In this document: one piece after another, positions 1 through 8,044 of the stretch
Layout: each line of letters opens with the position of its first letter
Position numbering within the stretch: the first letter of the stretch is position 1
Notes under the pieces: generated by a model
Databases searched by the model: none
What the model was told of the DNA's origin: nothing
Seen by the model: only the letters and a program-made list of their open reading frames with translations
From: Lysobacter sp.
GTDB taxonomy: Bacteria; Pseudomonadota; Gammaproteobacteria; Xanthomonadales; Xanthomonadaceae
Direction of reading: 5' to 3'
Length of the DNA stretch: 64,000 bases
Assembly (NCBI GenBank): GCA_008015835.1
Contig: SSGH01000013.1
Coordinates: forward strand, 62,001 to 126,000
Position numbers and translations under genes: made by a program

Positions 1-1218
1 CAGTTCGATCGCGCCGATCAACCCGCAGTTGCGCAGATCGATCACGTTCGGCAGGCCGCGCAGCGCATGCAGCGCGTCTTCCCAATACGATTCCAGCTCG
101 ATGGCGCGCTCGAACAGGCCTTCTTCGGCGTAGGTGTCGAGTGTGGCCAGCGCGGCGGCGCAGGCCAGCGGATGGCCGGAATAGGTGTAGCCGTGGAACA
201 GTTCGATGACGTTATCCGGGCCGTGCATGAAGGCGTCCTGGATCTTGTCGGACACGAACACCGCGCCCATCGGCACGCAGCCGTTGGTCAGGCCCTTGGC
301 GGTGGTCATCATGTCCGGCATCACGTCGAAACGCTCGGCGGCGAAGGCTTTGCCGATCCGGCCGAACCCGGTGATCACCTCGTCGAAGATCAGCAGGATG
401 CCGTGTTTGTCGCAGATCTCGCGCAAGCGTTTCAGATAGCCCTGTGGCGGCAGGACCACGCCCGCGGAACCGGCGACGGGTTCGACGATGACGGCCGCGA
501 TCGTGCTGGCGTCGTGCAGCAGCACCAAGCGCTCCAGGTCGTCCGCCAGTTCCGCGCCGTGGGCCGGCAGGCCGCGGCTGAACGCATTGCGCTGCAGATC
601 GAGGGTATGCCGCAAGTGATCCACGCCCGGCAGCAGGCTGCCGAAGAATTTGCGGTTGTTGGGCAGGCCGCCTACCGAAATGCCGCCGAAGCCGACGCCG
701 TGATAGCCCTTCTCGCGGCCGATCAACCGGGTGCGGTGGCCTTCGCCGCGGGCGCGATGGTAGGCGAGGGCGATCTTCAGCGCGGTGTCGACCGATTCCG
801 AGCCGGAGTTCGTGAAGAACAGACGATTCAGATGCGGCGGCGCGATCGCGGCCAAGCGCTCGGCCAGGGCGAACGGCAAGGGATGGCCCATCTGGAAGGT
901 CGGCGCGAAATCGAGCGTTTCGATCTGCTTCTTCACCGCCTCGATGATGCGCGGCCGCGCATGTCCGGCGTTGACGCACCACAGCCCACCGGTGGCGTCG
1001 AGAATCTCGCGGCCGTCGACCGAGCGATAGAACATGCCCGAGGCGCTGGCCAGCAATCGCGGGTTCGCCTTGAACTGTCGATTGGCGGAGAAGGGCATCC
1101 AGAAGGCGTCCATCGAATCGGGCGCCTGAACGGCTTGTCGGCCGTAATGTTCGGCCAGGGCGGCCGCATCGGCGGCGTTCGGACCAATACCGTCGTGATC
1201 GTGCATCGGGGGCTCCAT
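1..1218 (-). CDS. Class III omega-amino acid--pyruvate aminotransferase (3' end beyond window)
   Basis: PLP-dependent class III transaminase that moves an amino group from an omega-amino acid, diamine or beta-alanine-type donor to pyruvate. The leftward reading frame gives 406 codons and runs off the left edge, so the last few tens of residues are missing (family about 440-450 aa). Visible marks are the cofactor-binding IFDEVITGFGR stretch, the PLP lysine in TTAKGLTNG (K308), and NSGSESVDTALK near residue 130. Two ATGs compete: 1218 (MEPPMHDHDG) and 1206 (MHDHDG). I use the outer one. It is divergent from a PuuR-like regulator and near a PuuC-like dehydrogenase, which fits putrescine or GABA breakdown. 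The exact substrate cannot be read from sequence. Confidence 0.85.
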   Translation of the reverse strand, partial: MEPPMHDHDGIGPNAADAAALAEHYGRQAVQAPDSMDAFWMPFSANRQFKANPRLLASASGMFYRSVDGREILDATGGLWCVNAGHARPRIIEAVKKQIETLDFAPTFQMGHPLPFALAERLAAIAPPHLNRLFFTNSGSESVDTALKIALAYHRARGEGHRTRLIGREKGYHGVGFGGISVGGLPNNRKFFGSLLPGVDHLRHTLDLQRNAFSRGLPAHGAELADDLERLVLLHDASTIAAVIVEPVAGSAGVVLPPQGYLKRLREICDKHGILLIFDEVITGFGRIGKAFAAERFDVMPDMMTTAKGLTNGCVPMGAVFVSDKIQDAFMHGPDNVIELFHGYTYSGHPLACAAALATLDTYAEEGLFERAIELESYWEDALHALRGLPNVIDLRNCGLIGAIEL

Positions 1219-1282
1219 GGCGCGTCGGCCTGCGCGGGCCGAACGGAAAGACCGGACGACGCAGCTTAGCGTGTTGAAAAAA

Positions 1283-1317
1283 CTTTACAACATGCCGATT
1301 GCGCGGGCGGTGTAAAG
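1283..1317. promoter_or_regulatory. Inverted repeat in the divergent aminotransferase/puuR intergenic region
   Basis: The 130-bp gap between the divergent aminotransferase and the HTH-cupin regulator holds a perfect 7-bp inverted repeat, CTTTACA at 1283-1289 and TGTAAAG at 1311-1317, about 28 bp centre to centre. A second short pair, TGTTG (1272-1276) and CAACA (1288-1292), overlaps its left arm. This is the expected place for the operator of an autoregulating PuuR-like repressor and for both divergent promoters. No well-spaced -35/-10 pair stands out. The operator role is an inference from position and symmetry. Confidence 0.45.
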
Positions 1318-1348
1318 TAAGCCGCATCACCAGAATCGATGGGCAGGC

Positions 1349-1897
1349 ATGGATATCGGCGCACGGCTGCAGTGGGTTCGGAAGTCGAAAGGACTGAGTC
1401 AGCGCGAGCTGGCGAAGCGGGTGGGCGTCACCAACAGCACGATTTCGCTGATCGAACAAAACAAGGTCAGCCCCTCGGTCAGCTCCTTGAAGAAGGTGCT
1501 GGACGGGATTCCGATCTCGCTGGCCGATTTCTTCACGATGGATCTGGCCGCCGGTTCGGTCGACGACCCGTTCTACGCCGCGGCCGAGCAGCCCGACGTG
1601 GGCAATAACGACATCCATTATTTCCTGGTCGGCCAACGACGTCCGCAGCGCCAGATGTGCATCCTGCGCGAGGTGATGCCGCCGGGCACCGACACCGGCG
1701 AGAGCATGCTCAGCCACGACGGCGAGGAGGGCGGCGTGATCGTCTCGGGCCACGTCGAGGTGACCGTCGGCGATCAGGTGCGCGTCCTGCAGCCGGGCGA
1801 CGCCTATTACTTCGAAAGCCGCACCCCGCATCGCTTCCGCAATCTGGGCGAGGACCCCGTGATCATCGTCAGCGCCAATACCCCGGCCACGTTCTGA
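1349..1897 (+). CDS. puuR: PuuR-like HTH-cupin transcriptional regulator
   Basis: A 182-aa protein with an N-terminal XRE-type helix-turn-helix (about residues 6-60, including LSQRELAKRVGVTNSTISLIEQ) and a C-terminal cupin barrel (about 105-180, with GGVIVSGHVEVTVGD and GDAYYFESRTPHRF). This two-domain plan and length are those of PuuR, which represses putrescine-utilisation genes until the inducer is sensed. It is divergent from the aminotransferase and lies 71 bp upstream of the dehydrogenase in the same direction, so it probably controls both sides. The effector bound by the cupin is inferred, not seen. Confidence 0.85.
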   Translation: MDIGARLQWVRKSKGLSQRELAKRVGVTNSTISLIEQNKVSPSVSSLKKVLDGIPISLADFFTMDLAAGSVDDPFYAAAEQPDVGNNDIHYFLVGQRRPQRQMCILREVMPPGTDTGESMLSHDGEEGGVIVSGHVEVTVGDQVRVLQPGDAYYFESRTPHRFRNLGEDPVIIVSANTPATF

Positions 1898-1968
1898 CCG
1901 TCGTTCGCCGCTCAGAACGCCGCGAATTCGACGGTCCCAGCCGTCCTGGATTTTTTGGAGACACCCGT

Positions 1969-3540
1969 ATGAACGCACCCCGCACCCGCGACACCTGGCA
2001 AGCGCTGGCCGACGGCCTGACGTTCCGGACGCAGGCCTTCATCGACGGCCGCTACGTCGACGCCGCTAGCGGCAAGACCTTCGACTGCATCAGTCCGATC
2101 GACGGCCGGGTGCTCGGCCGGGTCGCGGAATGCGAACAGGAGGATATCGAGCGCGCGGTGATGGCGGCGCGGCGCAGTTTCGAGTCCGGCGTTTGGGCCG
2201 ACGCCAAGCCCACGCACCGAAAGAAAGTTCTCATCAAGTTCGCGCAATTAATTGAAAAATATGGCGATGAGCTCGCCGTGACCGAGTCGCTGGACATGGG
2301 CAAGCCGGTCGGCGACGCGCGGGCCGTCGACGTGGGCGCGGCCATCCGCTGCATGGCCTGGACCGGCGAGGCCTTGGATAAGGTCTATGGCGAAGTGGCC
2401 GCGACCGGCCCCGACGAGCTCGGCCTGACCACCCGCGAGCCGCTGGGTGTGGTCGGCGCGATCGTGCCGTGGAATTTTCCGCTGTTGATGGCGGTGTGGA
2501 AGATCGCCCCGGCGCTGGCGACCGGCAATTCGGCGGTGCTCAAACCCTCCGAAAAGTCGCCCTTGACCGCATTGCGCCTGGCGGAAATCGCGATCGAAGC
2601 GGGCATCCCGCCGGGCGTGTTCAACGTGGTGCCGGGCTTCGGCAAAGGCGCCGGCGAGCCGCTGGCCTTGCATATGGATGTCGACGGCCTGGTGTTCACC
2701 GGCTCGACCGCGGTCGGCAAGCATCTGCTGCAATGCGCCGGGCGTTCCAACATGAAACGCGCGTACATGGAATGCGGCGGCAAGAGCCCGAACATCGTGT
2801 TCGCCGATGCGCCGGATCTGGCCGAAGCCGCACGCGCCGCCGCCAGCGGCATTTTCTACAACCAGGGCGAGGTCTGCACCGCGGCGTCGCGCTTGCTGGT
2901 GCAACGCGCGATCAAGGACGAATTCGTGGCGGCCGTGGTGGAGGCCGGACGCAAGATGCAGCCGCTGCATCCGCTGGAACCGGGCGCGCCGATGGGCGCG
3001 ATGGTCGACGAGGGCCAAACCGCGCGGGTGCTGGAGTACATCGCCAGAGGCCAGGCCGAGGGCGCCAAGCTGCTGCTGGGCGGACGCCGCGCCGACGTGG
3101 TGCCGGGCGGCTGCTATCTGGAGCCGACCGTGTTCGACGAGGTCGGTCACGGCCACACGATCGCCCGCGAAGAGATTTTCGGCCCGGTGCTGTCGGTGAT
3201 CGCGTTCGAGGACGAAGCCGAGGCGTTGCGCCTGGCCAACGACACCGAATACGGCCTGGCCGCGGGCCTGTGGACCCGCGACATCGGCCGCGCGCATCGC
3301 GTCGCGCGCAAACTCCGCGCCGGCAGCGTCTGGGTGAACTACTGGGACGGCGGCGACATGACCGCACCGTTCGGCGGCTATAAGCAATCCGGCAACGGTC
3401 GCGATAAGTCCTTGCATGCGTTCGAGAAATACACCGAACTGAAGGCGACCTGGATCAATCTGGCGGTGGGCGCCCACCTGAATTCGCCCGAGGCGGGGGC
3501 GACTAACTGTTTGAATTTGCTAAGAGAGCAGCTGAAATAG
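1969..3540 (+). CDS. puuC: PuuC-like NAD(P)+ aldehyde dehydrogenase with a foreign C-terminal tail
   Basis: Oxidises an aminoaldehyde (gamma-glutamyl-gamma-aminobutyraldehyde in PuuC) to the acid. The product is 523 aa from ATG 1969, which has GGAG at 1957-1960; longer upstream readings in this frame overlap the regulator. Catalytic residues are E268 (ECGGKSPN) and C303 (QGEVCTA). The coenzyme-fold motifs PWNFPL, KPSEKSPL and FTGST are present, and EEIFGPV and FGGYKQSG lie towards the C-terminus. PuuC proteins usually end soon after KYTELKATW-I. Here about 25 further residues follow that look unrelated, and the Tn7-like left-end repeat lies inside this tail. The transposon has probably replaced the native stop region. 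The core enzyme looks intact. Confidence 0.88.
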   Translation: MNAPRTRDTWQALADGLTFRTQAFIDGRYVDAASGKTFDCISPIDGRVLGRVAECEQEDIERAVMAARRSFESGVWADAKPTHRKKVLIKFAQLIEKYGDELAVTESLDMGKPVGDARAVDVGAAIRCMAWTGEALDKVYGEVAATGPDELGLTTREPLGVVGAIVPWNFPLLMAVWKIAPALATGNSAVLKPSEKSPLTALRLAEIAIEAGIPPGVFNVVPGFGKGAGEPLALHMDVDGLVFTGSTAVGKHLLQCAGRSNMKRAYMECGGKSPNIVFADAPDLAEAARAAASGIFYNQGEVCTAASRLLVQRAIKDEFVAAVVEAGRKMQPLHPLEPGAPMGAMVDEGQTARVLEYIARGQAEGAKLLLGGRRADVVPGGCYLEPTVFDEVGHGHTIAREEIFGPVLSVIAFEDEAEALRLANDTEYGLAAGLWTRDIGRAHRVARKLRAGSVWVNYWDGGDMTAPFGGYKQSGNGRDKSLHAFEKYTELKATWINLAVGAHLNSPEAGATNCLNLLREQLK

Positions 3541-3562
3541 CGCAAATTCAGGTGTTGCGCCC
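3477..3562 (+). repeat. Left-end repeats of the Tn7-like element (putative TnsB sites)
   Basis: Three related short sequences lie within 86 bp: CCTGAATTCGCCC at 3477-3489, TTTGAATTTGC at 3510-3520, and the inverted GCAAATTCAGG starting at 3542. The first is an exact inverted match to 42942-42954 at the other end. A 12-bp palindrome, GTGGGCGCCCAC, sits just outside at 3466-3477. Spaced repeats read inward from each end are the normal arrangement for TnsB-family transposases. The first two lie inside the extended puuC reading frame. Confidence 0.6.
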
Positions 3563-3619
3563 GACACCCGAAAGTCCTATAAAGGATTGGGTTGGTGTTT
3601 GAGAGGCGCCCCAGGTGGG

Positions 3620-4273
3620 GTGAACGCACGTCCGAAGCCGAGTCCAGTCCGGCTGCCGCTGAAGAAGCGGCGGGCCCTCTCAATTTGTGAGTTCTTCAGC
3701 GCGAAGCTCGGCCGCGAAGTCATCCTGCCCGTCCGGTGCTACTGGCTTGGCTTATGGCTGGATTGGTGCCAGGAGGCGACGGCCTACGTCGAACTGCCAG
3801 CGAATCCGGATGAGCCCAGCGAGTGGTTAGCCGACTTCTGGATTGAGTACGCCGGAAAGGAGTACCTGATCGATGTAGCGCAGGAAGCACGAGCTGACAC
3901 GGCGGCGTCCTCAACTCCCTGGGATTTGCTGGCCGACGGATTCGAGTCAGTCGAACCTGGCCGGGGGCGAATTACCCCACGTTGGACGTGGACGCGACGC
4001 TCCCTGTTACTAGCGGTTGAGCAGGCGCACCCCTATGCGGTATCGGCTCGCCTTCAAGGCGGCCTGAAAATAACTTGTAAGAAGCTAATCACCGAATGGC
4101 CCGAAGCGGGTCAAACCATCGGTGACGTGTGCGATTTGCCTGGGGCGAACAGCTACGTATCGCAGTGCGCGATCTTTCATCTGGTTCGCAGGGGAAACCT
4201 TGAGCTGGACTGGAGTCGCGGTCTCTCGCTCAACACTCTCCTAAAGAAAGCCCCTAATGCACCGCAAGGTTGA
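3620..4273 (+). CDS. tnsA: TnsA-like transposase endonuclease subunit, probably catalytically altered
   Basis: About 217 aa from GTG 3620, which has AGGTGGG just upstream; a TTG at 3587 would add 11 residues. In Tn7, TnsA nicks the 5' ends of the element so that TnsB and TnsA together excise it. The TnsA-type core is recognisable as YVELP followed by WLADFWIEYAGKEYLIDVAQ, matching the family pattern of a PDFxV strand and then an (L)xEVK strand. The aspartate is present (D72). The position of the catalytic lysine is occupied by Ala87 or Gln88, and no clear upstream catalytic glutamate is seen. The gene overlaps tnsB by 17 bp. Assignment rests on this motif and on position. It could be a structural partner rather than an active nuclease. 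Confidence 0.62.
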   Translation: MNARPKPSPVRLPLKKRRALSICEFFSAKLGREVILPVRCYWLGLWLDWCQEATAYVELPANPDEPSEWLADFWIEYAGKEYLIDVAQEARADTAASSTPWDLLADGFESVEPGRGRITPRWTWTRRSLLLAVEQAHPYAVSARLQGGLKITCKKLITEWPEAGQTIGDVCDLPGANSYVSQCAIFHLVRRGNLELDWSRGLSLNTLLKKAPNAPQG

Positions 4274-6146
4274 AAAACTGTTTCTGGTGCGGTGGCGTGA
4301 CACTGCGAACTGGGCTGTGCCTTCCGACAAAGAAATTCCGTCGGCATACAAGGACGCCTACGAGAAGCGCAAGCGTGCGGTTGAGGCGTATATGCGCGGC
4401 GATAAGCTCATGGTGATCCTGGAAGCTGAGGGCATCGACGCAGCGTCACTCTATTCCATGCTCGAGGCTTGTGCGCTGCCTGCACCCGGGGGCGGAATTC
4501 GCGGGTTTCGCGCGCTTATCCCGTACGTGCGGAAGAAGGCGTACGTACGGAAACAGTCCGTCAACGACGATGCATTGGCAGCCGGCCGCGGCGCGGGCGG
4601 ATTGTTTACGCAGTTGCTTGCGAACCACGAATCGTTGCGCACGCTGTTGTCGCGCCAAGCCAGCAAGTACAGCCATCACACGTACGAAGGTCGAGTTCCC
4701 ATCAAGAAAGAACACGGAATCTTCCTGAACTCGCTGGTCAAGCTGAAAGGCAAGGCCGGATACCCCTTCACACTTCAGAACAAGGGGCGAGAAGGCTATC
4801 GCCTGGCACTAAACGCGGAAATCGCCAAGCAACGAGCCGACGCACGCACTCCTTTGCGAGAGTCTATAGAGCGCGCGTTTCGGCCCCAGGTCGATATGCG
4901 CTACCGTCACGTTCAGATCGATGCTCATCGGCTCGATTCTTTTATCCGATTGAAATTCATCGGGCGAAAGGGGCGCTTCAAGACACGCGTGCTCCGCCCT
5001 TGGCTGATTGCCGCGGTTGAGGTCGACAGCGGGGCGTGCGTTGGGTGGAGTCTGTCAGTGGAGCGAGAGCCGTCGCACCTGGATCTGCTGCGATGCCTCT
5101 ACGGCATGATGAACCCTTGGCAGCGCCGCCAACAGTTCGAAATCATTGGGCTTGAATACAAGCCGGGTGCTGGCATGCCGTCCGGCATTATTCCGCGTTG
5201 TGCGGGCCGCTACGCCGACACCATCAGCCTCGACAATGCCTTGTGTGGGCATGCCGACAACATCCGAGACATCGTGCTTGGGCGGTTGCACGCCACGCTT
5301 CGACTGGGAATTCCTGGCGAACCGAGGACGCGCTCCGAAATCGAGCAGCTCTTCAATACGCTCACGCATCGCAATGTCCAGCACCTTGTTGGTGGGGTGC
5401 GCCCGGGCATGAGCAACAAGGAGCGGGCAGCCGCGATGAAGGATGCAGAAGAGAACGGGCTCACGGTCGATCAAATGGAGGAGTATCTGGATGTAGTGCT
5501 ATGCAACTACAACGCCGAGCCGCACACTGCCCACTACGGCAAGTCGCCGTTGCAGTTCCTGCGGGAGGAACCAGAAGCTGCGCTGGTCCGCGCCGACATA
5601 TCCGCCAACGCATCGTGGCGAAACCTACTGAAGATCGAACTCACCGCGACGGTGAGCTGCAGCGAAGATCATGCGCCGCTTATTAGATACCTCAAAGGCA
5701 ACTATACCAACGACCTGCTGCGCGCCAGCGGCGATATCTTGGCGGGAAAGGAAGTCATCATCACCGTCAATCTCACCGATTTGAGAACGATCGAGGCAAA
5801 AATCCCGGGAGGTGTAGATCTGGGGATCCTTTGGGTGCGGGGCCCGTGGGCGCAATTCGTCCACGACATCCGCCTTCGTAAGAGGCTCAACGGGGAGATT
5901 GCAGACGGCAACTTCCATTGGGACGAAGGTGTCGACCCGGAAGAACAAGTGGCCGAGTTCTTGCGCAAAACCAGTAAGGCCAGTCATGCGCAGCCGGAAA
6001 AGACGCGCGACAAAGCAGTATGCACCGAATCCCCGAAACCTGCGCGTCCGAGTCGTCCAGCTGCGCCATCACGACTGATTGCCGATGTCGCCAAGGACGA
6101 TGAGTTCGACATCGAAGCATTGCTCGGCAGCAAACTGAAAGGATGA
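4257..6146 (+). CDS. tnsB: TnsB/TniA-family DDE transposase
   Basis: A 629-aa DDE recombinase that cuts and joins the 3' ends of the element. An N-terminal DNA-binding half (about residues 1-205) precedes a retroviral-integrase-like core. The acidic triad is visible as D222 (HVQIDAHRLD), D326 (ISLDNALCGH) and E363 (SEIEQLFNTL). A Mu-type beta-barrel-like part follows, then a basic, proline-rich tail ending DEFDIEALLGSKLKG, where TnsB-family proteins contact the ATPase. It starts inside the end of tnsA and ends 3 bp before tnsC. Length and order match Tn7-like and Tn5053-like core operons. Confidence 0.9.
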   Translation: MHRKVEKLFLVRWRDTANWAVPSDKEIPSAYKDAYEKRKRAVEAYMRGDKLMVILEAEGIDAASLYSMLEACALPAPGGGIRGFRALIPYVRKKAYVRKQSVNDDALAAGRGAGGLFTQLLANHESLRTLLSRQASKYSHHTYEGRVPIKKEHGIFLNSLVKLKGKAGYPFTLQNKGREGYRLALNAEIAKQRADARTPLRESIERAFRPQVDMRYRHVQIDAHRLDSFIRLKFIGRKGRFKTRVLRPWLIAAVEVDSGACVGWSLSVEREPSHLDLLRCLYGMMNPWQRRQQFEIIGLEYKPGAGMPSGIIPRCAGRYADTISLDNALCGHADNIRDIVLGRLHATLRLGIPGEPRTRSEIEQLFNTLTHRNVQHLVGGVRPGMSNKERAAAMKDAEENGLTVDQMEEYLDVVLCNYNAEPHTAHYGKSPLQFLREEPEAALVRADISANASWRNLLKIELTATVSCSEDHAPLIRYLKGNYTNDLLRASGDILAGKEVIITVNLTDLRTIEAKIPGGVDLGILWVRGPWAQFVHDIRLRKRLNGEIADGNFHWDEGVDPEEQVAEFLRKTSKASHAQPEKTRDKAVCTESPKPARPSRPAAPSRLIADVAKDDEFDIEALLGSKLKG

Positions 6147-6149
6147 TCG

Positions 6150-7139
6150 ATGTCTGCTCCCCACCCGATTGAGAAGAACGACTATCTGATCCTGACCAAG
6201 CCGATCGCCCGGATCATGGTCAGCCTCACGGCGTGGATCCGGCTCAACTTTTCCGGCGTGATGATCTACGGCCAGCGACGCTTGGGAAAATCGCATTGCG
6301 CCGAGTTTATAAAGCGATATCTTGCCGACACTCTGGGATACAAGCTTGCCGTCGTGCTGCTATGCGTTCGCAAGCACGACGTCGTTCGTGAAGGCGACTT
6401 CCTCGATACGCTGCTTCGGTCCCTGGGCGAGACCCCGCCCAAGCGTGGCTCGAAAGATCAGAAGATGGAGCTGATCATCAACCGGTTCCTGGTGCTGGCC
6501 CGTCGTTGTCCCGTCAAGAAGGTCATGCTGGTCCTGGATGACGCGCAACGTCTCGAAACGTTGCACTTTGAAATTCTCATGTCCATCCAGAACGAGCTCT
6601 ACCAACAATATCGGGTGATGCTGTTCACGCTGATGGTGGGACAGCCCCAGCTCAAATTAAAGCGTGAACTCCTGATTCAAGCGGGAGAGAAGCAGATCAC
6701 AGCGCGCCTAATGGCCGACGACGTCGAGTTCGTGGGACATCGTACTCTGGATGAAGTGAAGTTCGCCTACAAGCGCTTCGATGAGCACTGCTTTCATCCG
6801 GCGCGCAGCGGAATCAGCTTCACGCAAGGACTGGCCCCCGAGGCATGGGAGGCTAATTGGCGATTGGCGAATGAAGCCGAACCGATCTACATCGAGTACG
6901 TGAGCCGCCGTGAGGAAATGGGCGTCGAGCCAGTGGAAGAGGTTTCGATGCAGGCGCTGACGACGATGGCCACTTACATTTTCCAGAAGTACGCCTCCAA
7001 ACCGGGTTTTCGTGGGTTGACGCCCGACCAAGTCAAGGACGTGGTCAATGCTGCCGGGCTATTACAGTTGGAAGCCCCGGCCAGGAAGGACGGCGGCGAG
7101 GGCGGCGATCTCGGTGGCGACGACGAGGATGACGACTGA
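6150..7139 (+). CDS. tnsC: TnsC/TniB-family AAA+ transposition regulator
   Basis: A 329-aa AAA+ ATPase that links the target-selecting TniQ/TnsD protein to the transposase. Walker A is GQRRLGKS at residues 41-48 and Walker B is VMLVLDDAQRL at about 125-134. AAGGA lies 8 bp upstream of the ATG. The C-terminus is a glycine- and aspartate-rich acidic tail (GGDLGGDDEDDD) that is unusual and may be a contact segment. It is the third gene of the tns operon. The usual next gene, tniQ, is missing here and lies at the opposite end of the element. Confidence 0.88.
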   Translation: MSAPHPIEKNDYLILTKPIARIMVSLTAWIRLNFSGVMIYGQRRLGKSHCAEFIKRYLADTLGYKLAVVLLCVRKHDVVREGDFLDTLLRSLGETPPKRGSKDQKMELIINRFLVLARRCPVKKVMLVLDDAQRLETLHFEILMSIQNELYQQYRVMLFTLMVGQPQLKLKRELLIQAGEKQITARLMADDVEFVGHRTLDEVKFAYKRFDEHCFHPARSGISFTQGLAPEAWEANWRLANEAEPIYIEYVSRREEMGVEPVEEVSMQALTTMATYIFQKYASKPGFRGLTPDQVKDVVNAAGLLQLEAPARKDGGEGGDLGGDDEDDD

Positions 7140-7240
7140 GAGGAAATGCATCATTGGCGGTGGACATTCCTGAGCACATGAGGCCGCGTTTCAAGCTGCG
7201 CTTCTCCGCGTTGTTCACAGTGGTGAGGTGGGCATACTGA

Positions 7241-7996
7241 CTACCCGGCTGAGAACCCAGCATCACTTGCTGGAATCGTCCAGAAAGCATCTTGAACCCT
7301 GGACAATACCTCCACGAACAGCCTGCCAAGCGCATTCGTGGGGCGAGGGTTTGAAGGCGGAAAAGAGCAATTCGGCCATGCCCCTGAGGCAACTTGGTCT
7401 GCCCGACGCCGCAACTCGCTATAAATGGCATCTCGGACTACGGCCGTGTCGGGCGTCGCTTGCTGTTGCGAGACCGATGCGCCATGCCTGACCGCGGCCC
7501 AACAACAGTAGCGCCACCTCGCGATCGACAGGGCAGGGCGTCGCTGCTGGTGAACCAACACGATGTCCTGTGCCCAGGATGCTTCGAATCGGTGCTTGAC
7601 CAGTTGCTGTTCAAAGTACTGTTCGGTTTCGGCCACCGACAGCGTTTGCCAGAGCTGGGTTCGCCATGGACATGCGAGTTCGTCTCTGGGAATCGACTGC
7701 AGGTATTCTTCAAGTGCTTCCCCGATGAGGTTTCGGGCGTAAGCGCTCCACGCGTATCGCCACTGGAAGCCTTCTGCGGGCGTGATTTCGGCGCGTGGCT
7801 CCAGGTTCCAGCGGTTCTCTGGCCAGGGCACGTCGATGACACCCAGACCCTTAAGCTCGGCCATCGTCGCCAATGTAAGCCGGTCGGTCGGGGTGACGCC
7901 CAAGCCCTCATCTTGTGCCTGCAGTAGCGCGGACAGATACACGCAGCCTTGCAGCCCAAGGTCTTCGACAGTTTGCGGGCTCGGTGAAGTCATCAA
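7241..7996 (-). CDS. Hypothetical protein (251 aa)
   Basis: I do not recognise this family. It is a soluble, Trp- and Gln-rich protein without a signal peptide or membrane segment. The first 100 residues resemble a helical bundle (SALLQAQDEGLGVTPTDRL...), and the middle contains AWSAYARNLIGEALEEYL. It follows the leftward lipoprotein gene by 48 bp and may share its transcript. Codon use is like the surrounding cargo. It lies just right of the tns genes and is convergent with them, a typical cargo position. Confidence 0.6.
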   Translation of the reverse strand: MMTSPSPQTVEDLGLQGCVYLSALLQAQDEGLGVTPTDRLTLATMAELKGLGVIDVPWPENRWNLEPRAEITPAEGFQWRYAWSAYARNLIGEALEEYLQSIPRDELACPWRTQLWQTLSVAETEQYFEQQLVKHRFEASWAQDIVLVHQQRRPALSIARWRYCCWAAVRHGASVSQQQATPDTAVVRDAIYSELRRRADQVASGAWPNCSFPPSNPRPTNALGRLFVEVLSRVQDAFWTIPASDAGFSAG

Positions 7997-8044
7997 GGAG
8001 GCCTTTCTCGCGTTGTCGATGACGTCTTGCCACGATGTCTGGTC

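Noticed and set aside
67-1269. Rightward 400-codon frame at the left edge
   Set aside because: Opposite strand to a clear class III aminotransferase with PLP motifs; low-complexity Gln, Gly and Arg content.
212-1978. Leftward 588-codon frame overlapping the aminotransferase and the regulator
   Set aside because: It crosses two real genes in a wrong frame and shows no domain.
3477-3490. EcoRI-type GAATTC-containing repeats taken as restriction or chance sites
   Set aside because: Chance was considered, but a 13-bp exact inverted match in both narrow end regions plus extra related copies is better explained as transposase sites. Kept as a feature.
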